Below, in pieces: positions 8,544 through 17,423 of a stretch of DNA of 64,000 nt (within the stretch, counting starts at the first letter, position 1; each line of letters starts with the position of its first letter). The notes under the pieces were generated by a model. The model ran no database searches. It saw nothing but the letters and a program-made list of their open reading frames with translations, and was not told where the DNA came from. The stretch is from Aliishimia ponticola (lineage in GTDB: Bacteria > Pseudomonadota > Alphaproteobacteria > Rhodobacterales > Rhodobacteraceae), in the NCBI RefSeq assembly GCF_004803475.1, contig NZ_SRKY01000004.1, positions 62,001 to 126,000 of the forward strand, in the 5' to 3' direction. A program made the position numbers and the translations under genes.

Positions 8544-9353
8544 ATGGCACATATCATTGTTGTGGGTAACGAAAAGGGAGGCGCGGGCAAGTCTACGGTG
8601 TCTATGCACGTCTCGACCGCTCTGGCACGCATGGGTCACAAGGTCAGTTGTCTTGATCTCGATCTGCGCCAGAAAAGCTTCTCTCGCTACTTCGAAAACC
8701 GGCGCCGGCTGGTTCAGGAAGAGGGCGTGACCCTCGCCACGCCCGAGATGCACGAATTGCCCGAGGTTCCCAAGGACGCGTTGCAACCGGGCGAGAACAT
8801 CTATGATCACCGGCTGTCCGCGGCTGTTGCCTCGCTTGAGCCGGACAGCGATTTCATCGTGATTGATTGCCCCGGCTCGCATACTCGGTTGAGTCAAGTT
8901 GCGCATTCGCTGGCCGACACGCTGATTACGCCGCTCAATGACAGTTTCGTCGATTTCGACCTGCTTGCGCATGTGGATCAGACCGGAACGGAAATTCATG
9001 GCCCCTCGGTCTATTCAGAAATGGTGTGGAGTGCGCGGCAGCTTCGGGCGCAGGCAGGGCTGAAACCGATCGATTGGATCGTGCTGCGCAACCGCGTCGG
9101 CACCCAGCGCATGGTCAACAAGGAAAAGATGGAGCATGTGCTCAAGATGCTGTCGAAGCGGATCGGCTTCCGCATCGCCCCCGGCTTTTCCGAACGCGTT
9201 GTGTTCCGCGAACTCTTCCCGCGGGGTCTGACGCTGCTTGACCTGAAGGATGTCGGCGTGAAGCAGTTGAACATTTCCAACGTGGCCGCGCGCCAGGAAC
9301 TTCGGGAAATGGTCAAGGCGCTGGATCTGCCCGGTGTGACTGTCGATTTCTAA
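8544..9353 (+). CDS. mipZ: Division-plane positioning ATPase MipZ
   Basis: ParA/MinD-superfamily ATPase that binds the ParB-origin complex and forms a polar gradient blocking FtsZ assembly away from midcell, replacing MinCD in many alphaproteobacteria. The 269-aa product opens MAHIIVVGNEKGGAGKSTVS, with the deviant Walker A motif at residues 11-18. It then has the MipZ-type CLDLDLRQKSFSRYFENR and the Walker B region FIVIDCPGSHTRLS. LRNRVGTQRMVNKEKM and FREL(F)PRGLTLLDL are also MipZ-specific. An AAAGGA lies 6 bp before the ATG. It is monocistronic and convergent with the RidA gene. Confidence 0.95.
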   Translation: MAHIIVVGNEKGGAGKSTVSMHVSTALARMGHKVSCLDLDLRQKSFSRYFENRRRLVQEEGVTLATPEMHELPEVPKDALQPGENIYDHRLSAAVASLEPDSDFIVIDCPGSHTRLSQVAHSLADTLITPLNDSFVDFDLLAHVDQTGTEIHGPSVYSEMVWSARQLRAQAGLKPIDWIVLRNRVGTQRMVNKEKMEHVLKMLSKRIGFRIAPGFSERVVFRELFPRGLTLLDLKDVGVKQLNISNVAARQELREMVKALDLPGVTVDF

Positions 9354-9392
9354 GGACTGGTCCCAGCGTCTGGCTTGATGAACGGCGCGGCG

Positions 9393-9782
9393 CTACTCCG
9401 CCGCGGCCCAGACTTCGATTTCGACAACGAATTCGGGGCGGGTAAAGCCGCTTACGATCATCAATGTCGAACTGGGCAGGACATGCACCTGCGCCAACCA
9501 CGCATCCCGCGCGGCCATATAGCCCGCCATATGCGTCCGGTCGGTCACATAAGCCTGCACGTGAACGACATTCGCCGGCCCCATGTCCGCCTCTGCCAAA
9601 ATCGCCGCAATGTTCGCAAAGCACAGGGTCGCTTGCGCCTCGGCCCCATCGGGTACGGTGCCATCGGCGCTGAGTGCAAGCTGCCCGGAGGTGCGCACCC
9701 AGCGCGCGCCCGGCCCGATTTCCACCCCGTGGGAATACCGCGCGAACGGCGGGGCGATATCTGCGGGCAACAGCGATTTCAT
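9393..9782 (-). CDS. RidA/YjgF-family enamine/imine deaminase-like protein
   Basis: 129-aa member of the RidA (YjgF/YER057c/UK114) family, small trimeric enzymes that hydrolyse reactive enamines/imines. The pattern includes ARWVRTSGQLALSADGTVPD, a central ATLCFANIAAILAEADMGPA and the closing PEFVVEIEVWAA. The substrate-stabilising Arg of true RidA (in the motif around residue 105) appears replaced in the region STLMIVSGFTRPEFVVEIE, so it may belong to a subgroup other than RidA proper. A GGGAGA 8 bp before the ATG supports the start. It is convergent with mipZ and has no operon partners. Confidence 0.8.
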   Translation of the reverse strand: MKSLLPADIAPPFARYSHGVEIGPGARWVRTSGQLALSADGTVPDGAEAQATLCFANIAAILAEADMGPANVVHVQAYVTDRTHMAGYMAARDAWLAQVHVLPSSTLMIVSGFTRPEFVVEIEVWAAAE

Positions 9783-10260
9783 GGCACAAAGTCTCCCATT
9801 GGCTTACGTTCCGCATTCCTGCATCCGCGCGCTGCCCGGAACAAGGGCGGTGGGCTGATGCCGCGTTTGGGCCGGGTAAAAACGCGCCCGTTTGTCCGTG
9901 CCATGATGCGAAAACCAGCATCGAGGCTTCAACGATTTCCCGGATTACGGGAGGATGCGCATGTTTGAGCAGCACTTGCGGCAAAGCTTACGCTAGGTCC
10001 GCCTTGGCCCCGCAAGACGCACCCGGAGCACCGGAAAGGTCGGTTTTGCGCCCCGCCACGACGTAGAACTGCCCAAAACTGCGGGAAATCGGCTGTATTT
10101 ATTAAAAGGCAACGGCCCCTTGATGGGGTTGACGCCCCGCACCCGTTCGTCGGAACATTCGATGACTGTCCGAAACGGACGGTGGGATAAAACGCAGAAC
10201 CAACTGCACACCTGATTTCCCGGCGGCAGTTCAGACCGGGAACCAACAGAGAGGATAATC
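9783..10260. other. 478-bp intergenic region without a convincing gene
   Basis: It lies between the divergent RidA gene and the binding-protein gene. Frames here are short, lack ribosome binding sites and overlap on both strands, so I call none. An AT-rich patch (TATTTATTAAAAGG, about 10095-10110), a GCCCC-TTGAT-GGGGT hairpin after it and a small GTCCG-AAA-CGGAC hairpin at 10168-10180 are the only visible structures. They may belong to a long leader of the downstream gene. An AGAGAGG 6 bp before the ATG at 10261 fixes that start. Confidence 0.6.
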
Positions 10261-11931
10261 ATGGAGTTTTTTACCCGTACCGGCAATCCGATGCCGAAGG
10301 TGATCGTGGAGTCCGCGAAGAAGATCGGAAATGATCCGATTTCGCGCCGCGAATTCCTTGCCACGGCGTCGAGCTTTGGCGCCACGGCGGCCACGGCCTA
10401 CGCGATGCTGGGCGCAACCGCGCCAGCGGCGAACGCGGCGGCACATAAGATGGGCGGCGAAGTGCGCGTTCAGCAATCGGTTCGCGGCATGAAAGACCCG
10501 CGCACCGCGGACTGGAACGAGATTTCCAACTTCTATCGCGGCTGGCTGGAATATCTCGTGACCTACGAGAACGACGGTACTTTCACACCGACCCTGCTGG
10601 AAAGCTGGGAAATCAACGATGACGCGACGGTCTATACGCTGAACGTGCGTAAGGGCGTCAAGTGGAACAATGGCGACGACTTCACCGCTGAAGACGTGGC
10701 GCGCAACATCGAGATGTGGTGCGACAAGGGCGTTGAAGGCAACTCCATGGCCGGGCGTTTTGCAACGCTGATCGACGGCGAGACAGAGAAGCTGAAAGAG
10801 GGCGTGGTCGAAGTCGTCGATGCGCATACCGTCAAGCTGAACCTGCCGAGCTCCGACGTGTCGCTGATTGCGGGCATGGCGGACTATCCGGCGGCGATTG
10901 TGCACAGCTCGCATGATCCGTCCGACTCGGAATCGATGATCTCCAACCCGATCGGCACCGGCCCCTACCTGCCCGAAACGCTCGAAGTTGGCGTGCGCGG
11001 CGTTCTCGTCCGCAACACCGAGCACACATGGTGGGACGAAGGCAACGGCGCCTATATGGACCGTGTGGAATTTGTCGATTACGGCACCGACCCTGCGGCA
11101 TGGATCGCTGGCGCCGAAGCCGATGAATTCGATATGACCTATGACGTGGATGGCGATTTCATCGACATTCTGGCATCGCTTGATGGCTGGGCCGTCCATG
11201 AACGCGCAACCGCGTCCACCATCGTCATCCGCCCGAACCAAGAGGCGGAAGTCAACGGCATGAAGCCCTATGCAGATGCGCGTGTGCGCCGCGCCATCAC
11301 AATGGCCGTGGACAATGACGTTCTGCTTGAGCTGGGCTATGGCGGTCGCGGCATCAAGGCCGAAAACCACCACGTTGCGCCATTCCATCCCGAATATGCC
11401 GAACTGCCCCCGCAGAAGGTCGATCCGGCTGGCGCCAAGGCGCTGATGGAAGAAGCCGGCATGATGGATTTCGAGCACGAGATCATCTCCATCGACGATG
11501 CATGGCGCAAAGACACCACCGACGCGGTGGCGGCACAGTTGCGCGATGCGGGCTTCAAGGTGAAGCGGACGGTTCTGCCCGGTTCGACATTCTGGAACGA
11601 CTGGACGAAGTACCCGTTCTCTTCGACCAACTGGAACCACCGCCCGCTTGGCGTTCAAATCTGGGCGCTGGCCTATAAGTCCGGCGAGGCGTGGAACGAG
11701 TTCGGCTGGTCCAACGAAGAGTTCGACGGCATCCTGACCGAAGCGCTGGCGACGGCGGATGTCGAAAAGCGCCGCGAGCTGATGGCGAAAGGTGAAAAGC
11801 TGATCCAGGACGAAGGCGTGACGATCCAGCCTTACTGGCGTTCGCTTTACAACCACACCAAGGAAAACCTTGTTGGCGGCGACCACCACATCTCCTTCGT
11901 GATCTTCCCGGAGCGTCTTGCCTGGACCTGA
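10261..11931 (+). CDS. ABC-transporter substrate-binding protein, dipeptide/oligopeptide family (SBP_bac_5), Tat-exported
   Basis: 556-aa periplasmic binding protein of the extracellular solute-binding family 5. The N-terminus carries a twin-arginine signal, [11 protein letters not shown] with RR at 29-30, followed by an alanine-rich stretch ending at AANAAAH. The body has [32 protein letters not shown] family features, including [28 protein letters not shown] and [18 protein letters not shown]. Family 5 proteins bind peptides, opines, sugars or nickel; the ligand cannot be told here. It is followed at once by a terminator, and no permease or ATPase genes are adjacent, so it is an orphan that must use a transporter encoded elsewhere. 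Confidence 0.9.
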   Translation: MEFFTRTGNPMPKVIVESAKKIGNDPISRREFLATASSFGATAATAYAMLGATAPAANAAAHKMGGEVRVQQSVRGMKDPRTADWNEISNFYRGWLEYLVTYENDGTFTPTLLESWEINDDATVYTLNVRKGVKWNNGDDFTAEDVARNIEMWCDKGVEGNSMAGRFATLIDGETEKLKEGVVEVVDAHTVKLNLPSSDVSLIAGMADYPAAIVHSSHDPSDSESMISNPIGTGPYLPETLEVGVRGVLVRNTEHTWWDEGNGAYMDRVEFVDYGTDPAAWIAGAEADEFDMTYDVDGDFIDILASLDGWAVHERATASTIVIRPNQEAEVNGMKPYADARVRRAITMAVDNDVLLELGYGGRGIKAENHHVAPFHPEYAELPPQKVDPAGAKALMEEAGMMDFEHEIISIDDAWRKDTTDAVAAQLRDAGFKVKRTVLPGSTFWNDWTKYPFSSTNWNHRPLGVQIWALAYKSGEAWNEFGWSNEEFDGILTEALATADVEKRRELMAKGEKLIQDEGVTIQPYWRSLYNHTKENLVGGDHHISFVIFPERLAWT

Positions 11932-11955
11932 TCACGGCACAAGGCTTTGACAACG

Positions 11956-11987
11956 AAAGGGCCACGCCAAGCGTGGCCCTTTTTCTT
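11956..11987 (+). terminator. Intrinsic terminator after the SBP gene
   Basis: Perfect 12-bp inverted repeat AAAGGGCCACGC-CAA-GCGTGGCCCTTT followed by TTCTTT, 24 bp after the stop. It probably also stops converging transcription of the amidase at 12032 to some extent. Confidence 0.9.
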
Positions 11988-12031
11988 TGCGCCCTTGGTG
12001 CCGCGCCGCGATGCATCGCGAAACGAGGGGA

Positions 12032-13438
12032 CTATTGACGCGGATCGATCGGATGAACCGCCGGCATCGCGTCCTCGATGACCTGTCCTGCGGCAAGCAG
12101 CGTTGCCTCATCCCACCACCGCGCAGCAAGCTGCACACCGGTCGGCTTACCATCGGCGGCCAGGCCGGTCGGAACCGACAGGCCCGGATGCCCCAGAAGC
12201 GCCGTCGCCAGCAGTGGTGACTGATCGTGAAACAATTGTTCCAGCGATGCCGCATCCCCCTGATCGGCGTCGATCTCCAGCCCGTGCCGGTAGCTGACCG
12301 GCATCAGGACGACGGGGAACCGGTCGAAGACCAGCGACCAGTCGCGCATGATCTGCAAGCGTTCGGTCCAAAGGTCCAGTGCCTCACCGCCCGAAATCTC
12401 CGGCAAGATCTGGCGCGCCATCTCGATCTTGTGAATCAACGCGCGATCCCCGCAGGTGCGGATGGCCTCCCCGTAATGGTGATATGTGGCGTGCAAGACG
12501 AGCTTCAGCCAAATGTCGAAAGCATCTTCGAAACGCGGCATGGTAATCTCTTCGACGCTGCTTCCGGCGGCCTCCAGCGCATGGGCCGCACGTTCCAGCG
12601 CGTCCACGGTTTCGGCAGCAGGCGTGCCCAAGCCCGATCCACGGACCAGGCCGATATGCGCGGGCACAGCGCCGTGCCCGACCGCTGGCATCGGCACATG
12701 TTGCGGATCGCGCGGGTCCGGGCCGGACATGGCGTTCAGCCCCAGCCGGAGGTCCGCGACGCTGCGCGCCAGGGGACCATCCGCCGTGATCAACTGCGAA
12801 GATATGGCGCGCCGCCCGTCGCCCGACGGGTTGCCCGTGGGCACGCGGCCAACCGTGGCGCGCAGGCCGACGACGCCATTGGCGTAGGCGGGAAAGCGGA
12901 TGGAACCACCGATGTCATTGCCATGCGCAATCGGCCCCATACCGGTCGCCACCGCGACCCCTGCCCCGCCTGACGACCCCCCGGGCGAAAGCGTGCGCCC
13001 ATGTGGATTATAGGTGCGCCCGTGCAGGTCCGTATCGGTGAACCAGCGGAAGGAAAAGGCGGGCACGTTCGTCCGCCCGACCACCACCGCCCCGGCCCGT
13101 TTGAGGTTGGCGACCATCGGGCTGTCTTGCGCGCAGCGATTGTCCTTGGCAGCGGCCATGCCGCCCGTGTTCAGCGTGCCGGATTGGTCCACGTTGTTCT
13201 TGGTCGTGATTGGCACACCGGCCAATGGCCCCAGCGCTTCGCCATTTGCATAGGCGGTATCGACCGCATCCGCCGCTTCCAGCGCGATGGCCTCTGTCAC
13301 CTCTGACAAGGCGTTGAGCGCGGGTTCGACCTCGGCGATGCGCGCCAGTGTCGCCTCTGCCACTTCCAATGCCGTGACATCCCCGGACGCGACGCGGGCC
13401 GCGGTTTCCGTGGCTGTCCATTTCCAGATGTCAGACAT
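12032..13438 (-). CDS. Amidase-signature family hydrolase
   Basis: 468-aa amidase of the Ser-cisSer-Lys type, hydrolysing a C-N amide bond. The catalytic lysine is Lys80 in PLAGVPITTKNN. The cis-serine lies in SPGGSSGG at about 151-158, and the nucleophile is Ser179 in NDIGGSIRFPAYANG. No signal peptide is visible, so it should be cytoplasmic. It follows the marR gene by 188 bp on the same strand and may belong to the TRAP-marR transcription unit. That would suggest the TRAP substrate is, or is turned into, an amide. Substrate unknown. Confidence 0.88.
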   Translation of the reverse strand: MSDIWKWTATETAARVASGDVTALEVAEATLARIAEVEPALNALSEVTEAIALEAADAVDTAYANGEALGPLAGVPITTKNNVDQSGTLNTGGMAAAKDNRCAQDSPMVANLKRAGAVVVGRTNVPAFSFRWFTDTDLHGRTYNPHGRTLSPGGSSGGAGVAVATGMGPIAHGNDIGGSIRFPAYANGVVGLRATVGRVPTGNPSGDGRRAISSQLITADGPLARSVADLRLGLNAMSGPDPRDPQHVPMPAVGHGAVPAHIGLVRGSGLGTPAAETVDALERAAHALEAAGSSVEEITMPRFEDAFDIWLKLVLHATYHHYGEAIRTCGDRALIHKIEMARQILPEISGGEALDLWTERLQIMRDWSLVFDRFPVVLMPVSYRHGLEIDADQGDAASLEQLFHDQSPLLATALLGHPGLSVPTGLAADGKPTGVQLAARWWDEATLLAAGQVIEDAMPAVHPIDPRQ

Positions 13439-13626
13439 GCATCACCGCCCGGTTCCCATGGTGCTAGAGGCGCGCGGCCAGAGCAGCGCGTGGTTCAGGG
13501 AGCATCCGAAGTTCGGACCCCATGCGGCCATCCTCAACAGGAAGCAAATTGGCCGTCAAGCCTGTCTTGGGGGCGCCGAAGATCGCAGGCCCGTTGCCGG
13601 TTAAGTTGCCGGATTATCGCCCATTC

Positions 13627-14103
13627 TTAGCGCCCGGATTTCCCGGCGCGTTCGATCCGACAGAGCAGTGAGACAAGAGTGGTCTGCTCTGCCCGGCTCA
13701 ACCCGGCGTGAACGCGCGCATCATGCTGCCGCACAGCGTCGAAGGCGCGGGCGCATTGAGCCGATCCGACCTCTGTCACGAACAGGGCATGCGCGCGGCG
13801 ATCCTTTGGGTTTGGACGCCGTTCGATCCACCCGTTTTTTGCCAGTTCGTCGATGATTGCCACAAGGTTTGCGCGTTCCACGGCAAGCGCGTCAGCCAGA
13901 TGTGAGGGGCGAAGACCCGCGTTGTCCTCGACCAGCACCAGCGCCGCAAAGGTGAGCATCCGCAGCTTGAAGGGCGCCAGAGTTTCGGTGAGGTCGGATT
14001 GCACGGTGTGAAAGGCGCGCTTCAGGTTATAGCCGGTCAAACCCCGCAACCGTTCATCGGACACGGTTCCCGGAGATTGCATTTCGTAGCGGCCAACCGT
14101 CAT
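13627..14103 (-). CDS. MarR-family transcriptional regulator
   Basis: 158-aa winged-helix regulator. The recognition region is LRPSHLADALAVERANLVAIIDEL, followed by the wing GWIERRPNPKDRRAHALFVT, a near-canonical MarR DRR motif. The start at 14103 lies 3 bp downstream of the dctM stop, and its ribosome binding site GGGGTGA overlaps that stop, so it is translated from the TRAP operon. MarR proteins usually repress their own operon and release on binding an aromatic or carboxylate ligand. A candidate operator is the GTTAT-N5-ATAAC palindrome at 17369. Confidence 0.92.
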   Translation of the reverse strand: MTVGRYEMQSPGTVSDERLRGLTGYNLKRAFHTVQSDLTETLAPFKLRMLTFAALVLVEDNAGLRPSHLADALAVERANLVAIIDELAKNGWIERRPNPKDRRAHALFVTEVGSAQCARAFDAVRQHDARVHAGLSRAEQTTLVSLLCRIERAGKSGR

Positions 14104-14106
14104 CGA

Positions 14107-15504
14107 TCACCCCGGCAGCAATAGCAGCGGGAACAGGGTGATGATCGGGAACAGCACCAGCAGAATGACCCGTGTGATGTCGGAGGCCACAAAGAAGATC
14201 ACCGCTTTGTAGGTTTCCACCATCGGGGTCGACCGGTCCATCGCGTTGATGATGAACAGGTTCAGCCCGACAGGCGGGGTGATCAGACCGACTTCCACCA
14301 CGATCAGCACGAGGATACCGAACCAGATCGCCAGATGTTCGGGGGACATGCCGAAGGCGGCCAGCTCCGGCGTGATATATTCGCCGCCATTGACCTCTAT
14401 CATCATCGGGAAGAAGATCGGCACGGTCAGCAGGACCATGCTCAAGCTGTCCATCACGCAGCCGAAGACCAGGTAGAAGAACAGGATCACGGCCAGAACG
14501 AACCAAGGGGAGAATCCCTGAGTGACGACATATTCCGCCATCGCCTGCGGCACGCCCGACAGCGCGAGGAAGGAGTTGTAGAACCCCGCCCCCAGCACGA
14601 TGAAGAAGATCATGGCGGTGGTTTTCGCGGTGCCGAACAGGCTGTCTTTCAGAACTTGCCAGTTAAGCTGTCCGCCCAGCAGCGCAGCGATGCCAGTGCC
14701 AAAGGCCCCGACCGCCGCGCCTTCGGTCGGCGTGAAAAACCCGGCATAAATACCGCCGACGACCAGACCAAAGATCACCAGTACCGGCCATGTCTCGCCC
14801 AAGGCGCGCCAACGTTCCGACCATGGTTGCCGTGCGCGCACGCCTGCGCGTTCCGGGTAAAGGTAGACGTAAAGACGGATCGTCAGCATATAGCCGATAG
14901 CCGCAATGATGCCGGGTATGAACGCGGCGAGGAACAGTTTGGCGATGTTCTGTTCGGTGATCAGGGCATAAAGCACCAGGATCACCGAGGGCGGGATCAG
15001 GATGCCAAGCGTGCCGCCCGCCGCCAGTGTCGCGGTGGAAAACCCGCCGGAATAGCCGTAGCGCTTGAGTTCGGGCAGCGCCGTCCGCCCCATCGTGGCC
15101 GCGGTCGCCAAAGAAGATCCGCAGATCGCGCCGAACCCGGCGCAGGCCCCGACGGCGGCCATGGCCACGCCGCCCTTGCGATGACCCAGAAAGCTCTCTG
15201 CCGCGCGGAACAGCGCAGTGGACATGCCCGACAGCGTCGCGAACTGCCCCATCAGCAGGAACATGGGAATGATCGACAACGAGTAGCTGGAGAACGTCGT
15301 ATAGGTTTCCGATTTCAGCTTGTTCAGCAGCGGCACCGGGTTGCCATTCAGCGCGTAGTACCAGCCGCCAAAACCGACAAGGATCATCGCCAGACCGATC
15401 GGCGCGCGCAGGAAGATCAGCCCAAGCAGCACCGCGAAGGACCAGTAGCCAAGCTCCATCCGCGACATATCCGCGAACGGGAGGGCATCAAGAATGGCTG
15501 TCAT
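14107..15504 (-). CDS. dctM: TRAP transporter large permease (DctM family)
   Basis: Multi-spanning permease of about 465 aa, the ion-coupled subunit of a tripartite ATP-independent periplasmic transporter. Family signatures include LIFLRAPIGLAMILVG, LLMGQFATLSGMSTALFRAAE, GAICGSSLATAATMGRTALPELKRYGY and ILIPPSVILVLYALITEQ. Near the C-terminus is ITPPVGLNLFIINAM. The frame is open to 15543; I place the start at ATG 15504 because DctM proteins begin near this point, but neither candidate has a strong ribosome binding site. It is preceded by dctQ and followed directly by marR. Confidence 0.94.
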   Translation of the reverse strand: MTAILDALPFADMSRMELGYWSFAVLLGLIFLRAPIGLAMILVGFGGWYYALNGNPVPLLNKLKSETYTTFSSYSLSIIPMFLLMGQFATLSGMSTALFRAAESFLGHRKGGVAMAAVGACAGFGAICGSSLATAATMGRTALPELKRYGYSGGFSTATLAAGGTLGILIPPSVILVLYALITEQNIAKLFLAAFIPGIIAAIGYMLTIRLYVYLYPERAGVRARQPWSERWRALGETWPVLVIFGLVVGGIYAGFFTPTEGAAVGAFGTGIAALLGGQLNWQVLKDSLFGTAKTTAMIFFIVLGAGFYNSFLALSGVPQAMAEYVVTQGFSPWFVLAVILFFYLVFGCVMDSLSMVLLTVPIFFPMMIEVNGGEYITPELAAFGMSPEHLAIWFGILVLIVVEVGLITPPVGLNLFIINAMDRSTPMVETYKAVIFFVASDITRVILLVLFPIITLFPLLLLPG

Positions 15505-15576
15505 ATCAGGGAACTCGCTGTCATGGGCTGCTGTGCCGCACAAGTGCCGCAGATGGGGCGGGCCGTTGCATGTGGC

Positions 15577-16080
15577 TTAGACCTCTGCGGGAAGGAAGTG
15601 GCGACCGGTCAGGGCAGCGGCGACGCGCGCCCCGGCGCAGTACAAGGCGACAATGCTGGCGATGACCGCCGCGACAAAGCTGGCGGCATAGCCCCACCAG
15701 ACCGGAAATTGCAGGAAAAGCGTTGTTTCCCCATTGCCATAATAGCGTTCGACGCCGCCGAAGAGCCGCCAGGTGATAAAGACGATCACCGCCGCAAGAA
15801 CCACCTCCCAGAAGGCGCGCAGCCACGCCAGCGCACGTGCGCCAAGCCCGGAGGTGAACACATCCACCGTCGCGTGCCCGCCGTGCAACTGACAGATCGG
15901 AAAGAAGCTGAAGATCGAGAACGCGACACCGGCCTCAAGGATTTCATAGCTGCCCTTGATCTCACCCAGGCCAAGCGTGCGGCCCGCGATGGACAGGCAG
16001 GTCAGAAGAATGATCGCCGAAAGCACCAGACCGCCCATCAAGGCAATGGTCCGGGCCAGCCCTGTCACCAGACGTTGCAT
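15577..16080 (-). CDS. dctQ: TRAP transporter small permease (DctQ family)
   Basis: 167-aa four-helix membrane protein pairing with DctM. It has the family pattern of a first helix (ALMGGLVLSAIILLTCLSIA), GSYEILEAGVAFSIFSFFPICQLHGGHATVDVF and a WRAF-W-type third helix region. The frame runs open to 16242, but the ATG at 16080 is preceded by GGGGGG at 4-5 bp and starts just before the first helix, so the upstream 54 codons are rejected. It is between dctP and dctM. Confidence 0.92.
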   Translation of the reverse strand: MQRLVTGLARTIALMGGLVLSAIILLTCLSIAGRTLGLGEIKGSYEILEAGVAFSIFSFFPICQLHGGHATVDVFTSGLGARALAWLRAFWEVVLAAVIVFITWRLFGGVERYYGNGETTLFLQFPVWWGYAASFVAAVIASIVALYCAGARVAAALTGRHFLPAEV

Positions 16081-16145
16081 GAGCCCCCCAGGTTCCGAAA
16101 AAGGTGCCGGGCCGCACATTGGCAGCCCGGCATGTTGGTCCGCGT

Positions 16146-17189
16146 TTACTGATATTGCGGTGTGTATTTTTCGATCAGCATACGCGCCTCGTCCACCAGC
16201 GCCTGACCGTCCTTGCCGCGCGCGTCCATATCCGCGATCCATTCCTCATAGATCGGTTCCGCCACGGCTTTCCACGCTTCGATTTCCTCGCCGCTCACAG
16301 TGACGATATTGTTGCCCCGGTCGACCGCGATCTGGCGCGCCGGACCGTCGGAATCGGCCTGCGTGCCACCGGCGAAGACCGAAAATTCCAAACCGGAATT
16401 GTCGTCGATCACCTTCTTGAGATCATCGGGCAGGCTTTCATAGCGGTCCTTGTTCATCGCCAGCACGAATGTCAGCGTATACAGCGACACACCGTCGAAT
16501 TCGGTATGGTTCGACACCAGTTCCGGCACCTTCAGCGATGGTGTCACTTCCCACGGAATGGTCGTGCCGTCGATGACACCCTTGGACAGGCCTTCGGTCA
16601 CAGCCGGAACCGGCATACCCACCGGCGTCGCGCCCAGCTTTTCAAGCAGCGTATTCACAGAGCGCGAGCCGCCCCGCACTTTCAGCCCTGCCATATCGCC
16701 GGGCATCTTCACTTCCTTGTTCACATGGATCATGCCCGGCCCGTGGACCCATGTGCCAAGGATGTGGACGTCCTTGAACTCGTCATCCTTCATGTGCTTT
16801 TCGAACATTTCCCAATAGGCATGAGACACCGCGCGGGCATTGGTCATCATGAAGGGCAGTTCGAACACCTCTGTCGTAGGATACCGGCCCGGCGTGTAGC
16901 CGACCACGGTCCAGACCACATCCGCAATCCCGTCAATCGCCTGGTCCATTAGTTCTGGCGGCTTGCCCCCAAGCTGCATGGACGGATAACGGTCGATCTT
17001 GATCCGGCCCTCGGACGCTTTTTCGACATTGTCGGCCCAGACATCCAAAATCAGTTTCGGCACATTGGCTTGGGCTGGCAGGAATTGGTGCAGCGTCAGC
17101 GTGACCTCTTGCGCCGCGGCTGCGATTGGCAAGCTCAGCGACATTGCGGCAGCGCCGACAAGGCCCAGAAGTGTTCTCCGGTTGGTCAT
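16146..17189 (-). CDS. dctP: TRAP transporter substrate-binding protein (DctP family)
   Basis: 347-aa periplasmic binding protein with an N-terminal signal peptide, LLGLVGAAAMSLSLPIAAAAQ. The mature part shows TRAP features such as LHQFLPAQANVPKLIL, PSMQLGGKPPELMDQAIDG and LKVRGGSRSVNTLLEKLGATPV. The conserved arginine in the KVRG motif normally binds a carboxylate, so the ligand is probably an organic acid. A GGGAGGAACC ribosome binding site supports the start. It is the first gene of the dctP-dctQ-dctM-marR operon, which the amidase may also join. Confidence 0.94.
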   Translation of the reverse strand: MTNRRTLLGLVGAAAMSLSLPIAAAAQEVTLTLHQFLPAQANVPKLILDVWADNVEKASEGRIKIDRYPSMQLGGKPPELMDQAIDGIADVVWTVVGYTPGRYPTTEVFELPFMMTNARAVSHAYWEMFEKHMKDDEFKDVHILGTWVHGPGMIHVNKEVKMPGDMAGLKVRGGSRSVNTLLEKLGATPVGMPVPAVTEGLSKGVIDGTTIPWEVTPSLKVPELVSNHTEFDGVSLYTLTFVLAMNKDRYESLPDDLKKVIDDNSGLEFSVFAGGTQADSDGPARQIAVDRGNNIVTVSGEEIEAWKAVAEPIYEEWIADMDARGKDGQALVDEARMLIEKYTPQYQ

Positions 17190-17368
17190 TGGTTCCTCCC
17201 CATATATCTGACCGGCAGCAGGACCGGTCGCGATCCCACTGCTTCAGGCACGTATCACACCCTGCCGTTCCGGGGCAGTTGGCTGGCTCCGACCGCAAGT
17301 GTCCACATCCCTAATGCGGCGCGCGCGGCGGAGAGAACGCCCGTGTGACTCGCTCCTCCCACTGTATT

Positions 17369-17383
17369 GTTATAGGGGATAAC
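17369..17383 (-). promoter_or_regulatory. Inverted repeat GTTAT-N5-ATAAC upstream of the TRAP operon
   Basis: GTTATAGGGGATAAC is a 5-bp inverted repeat around a GC-rich spacer, in an AT-rich island within the 234-bp gap between dctP and yjbF. It lies about 180 bp before dctP. It is a plausible operator for the MarR protein encoded in the same operon, but one short palindrome is weak evidence and other regulators are possible. Confidence 0.3.
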
Positions 17384-17423
17384 TAACCCTGTCACGCCAG
17401 AATGCCGCAGGCATTTCAGCGGG

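Noticed and set aside
9784-10260. Several short frames on both strands before the binding-protein gene
   Set aside because: Mutually overlapping, no ribosome binding sites and no recognisable protein features.
10231-11889. 552-codon minus-strand frame opposite the binding-protein gene
   Set aside because: Antisense shadow of high-GC coding sequence; no family match, and the sense gene has a Tat signal and terminator.
14335-16152. 605-codon plus-strand frame opposite the TRAP permeases
   Set aside because: Antisense to well-supported dctM/dctQ; product is His/Arg/Gln-rich without recognisable features.
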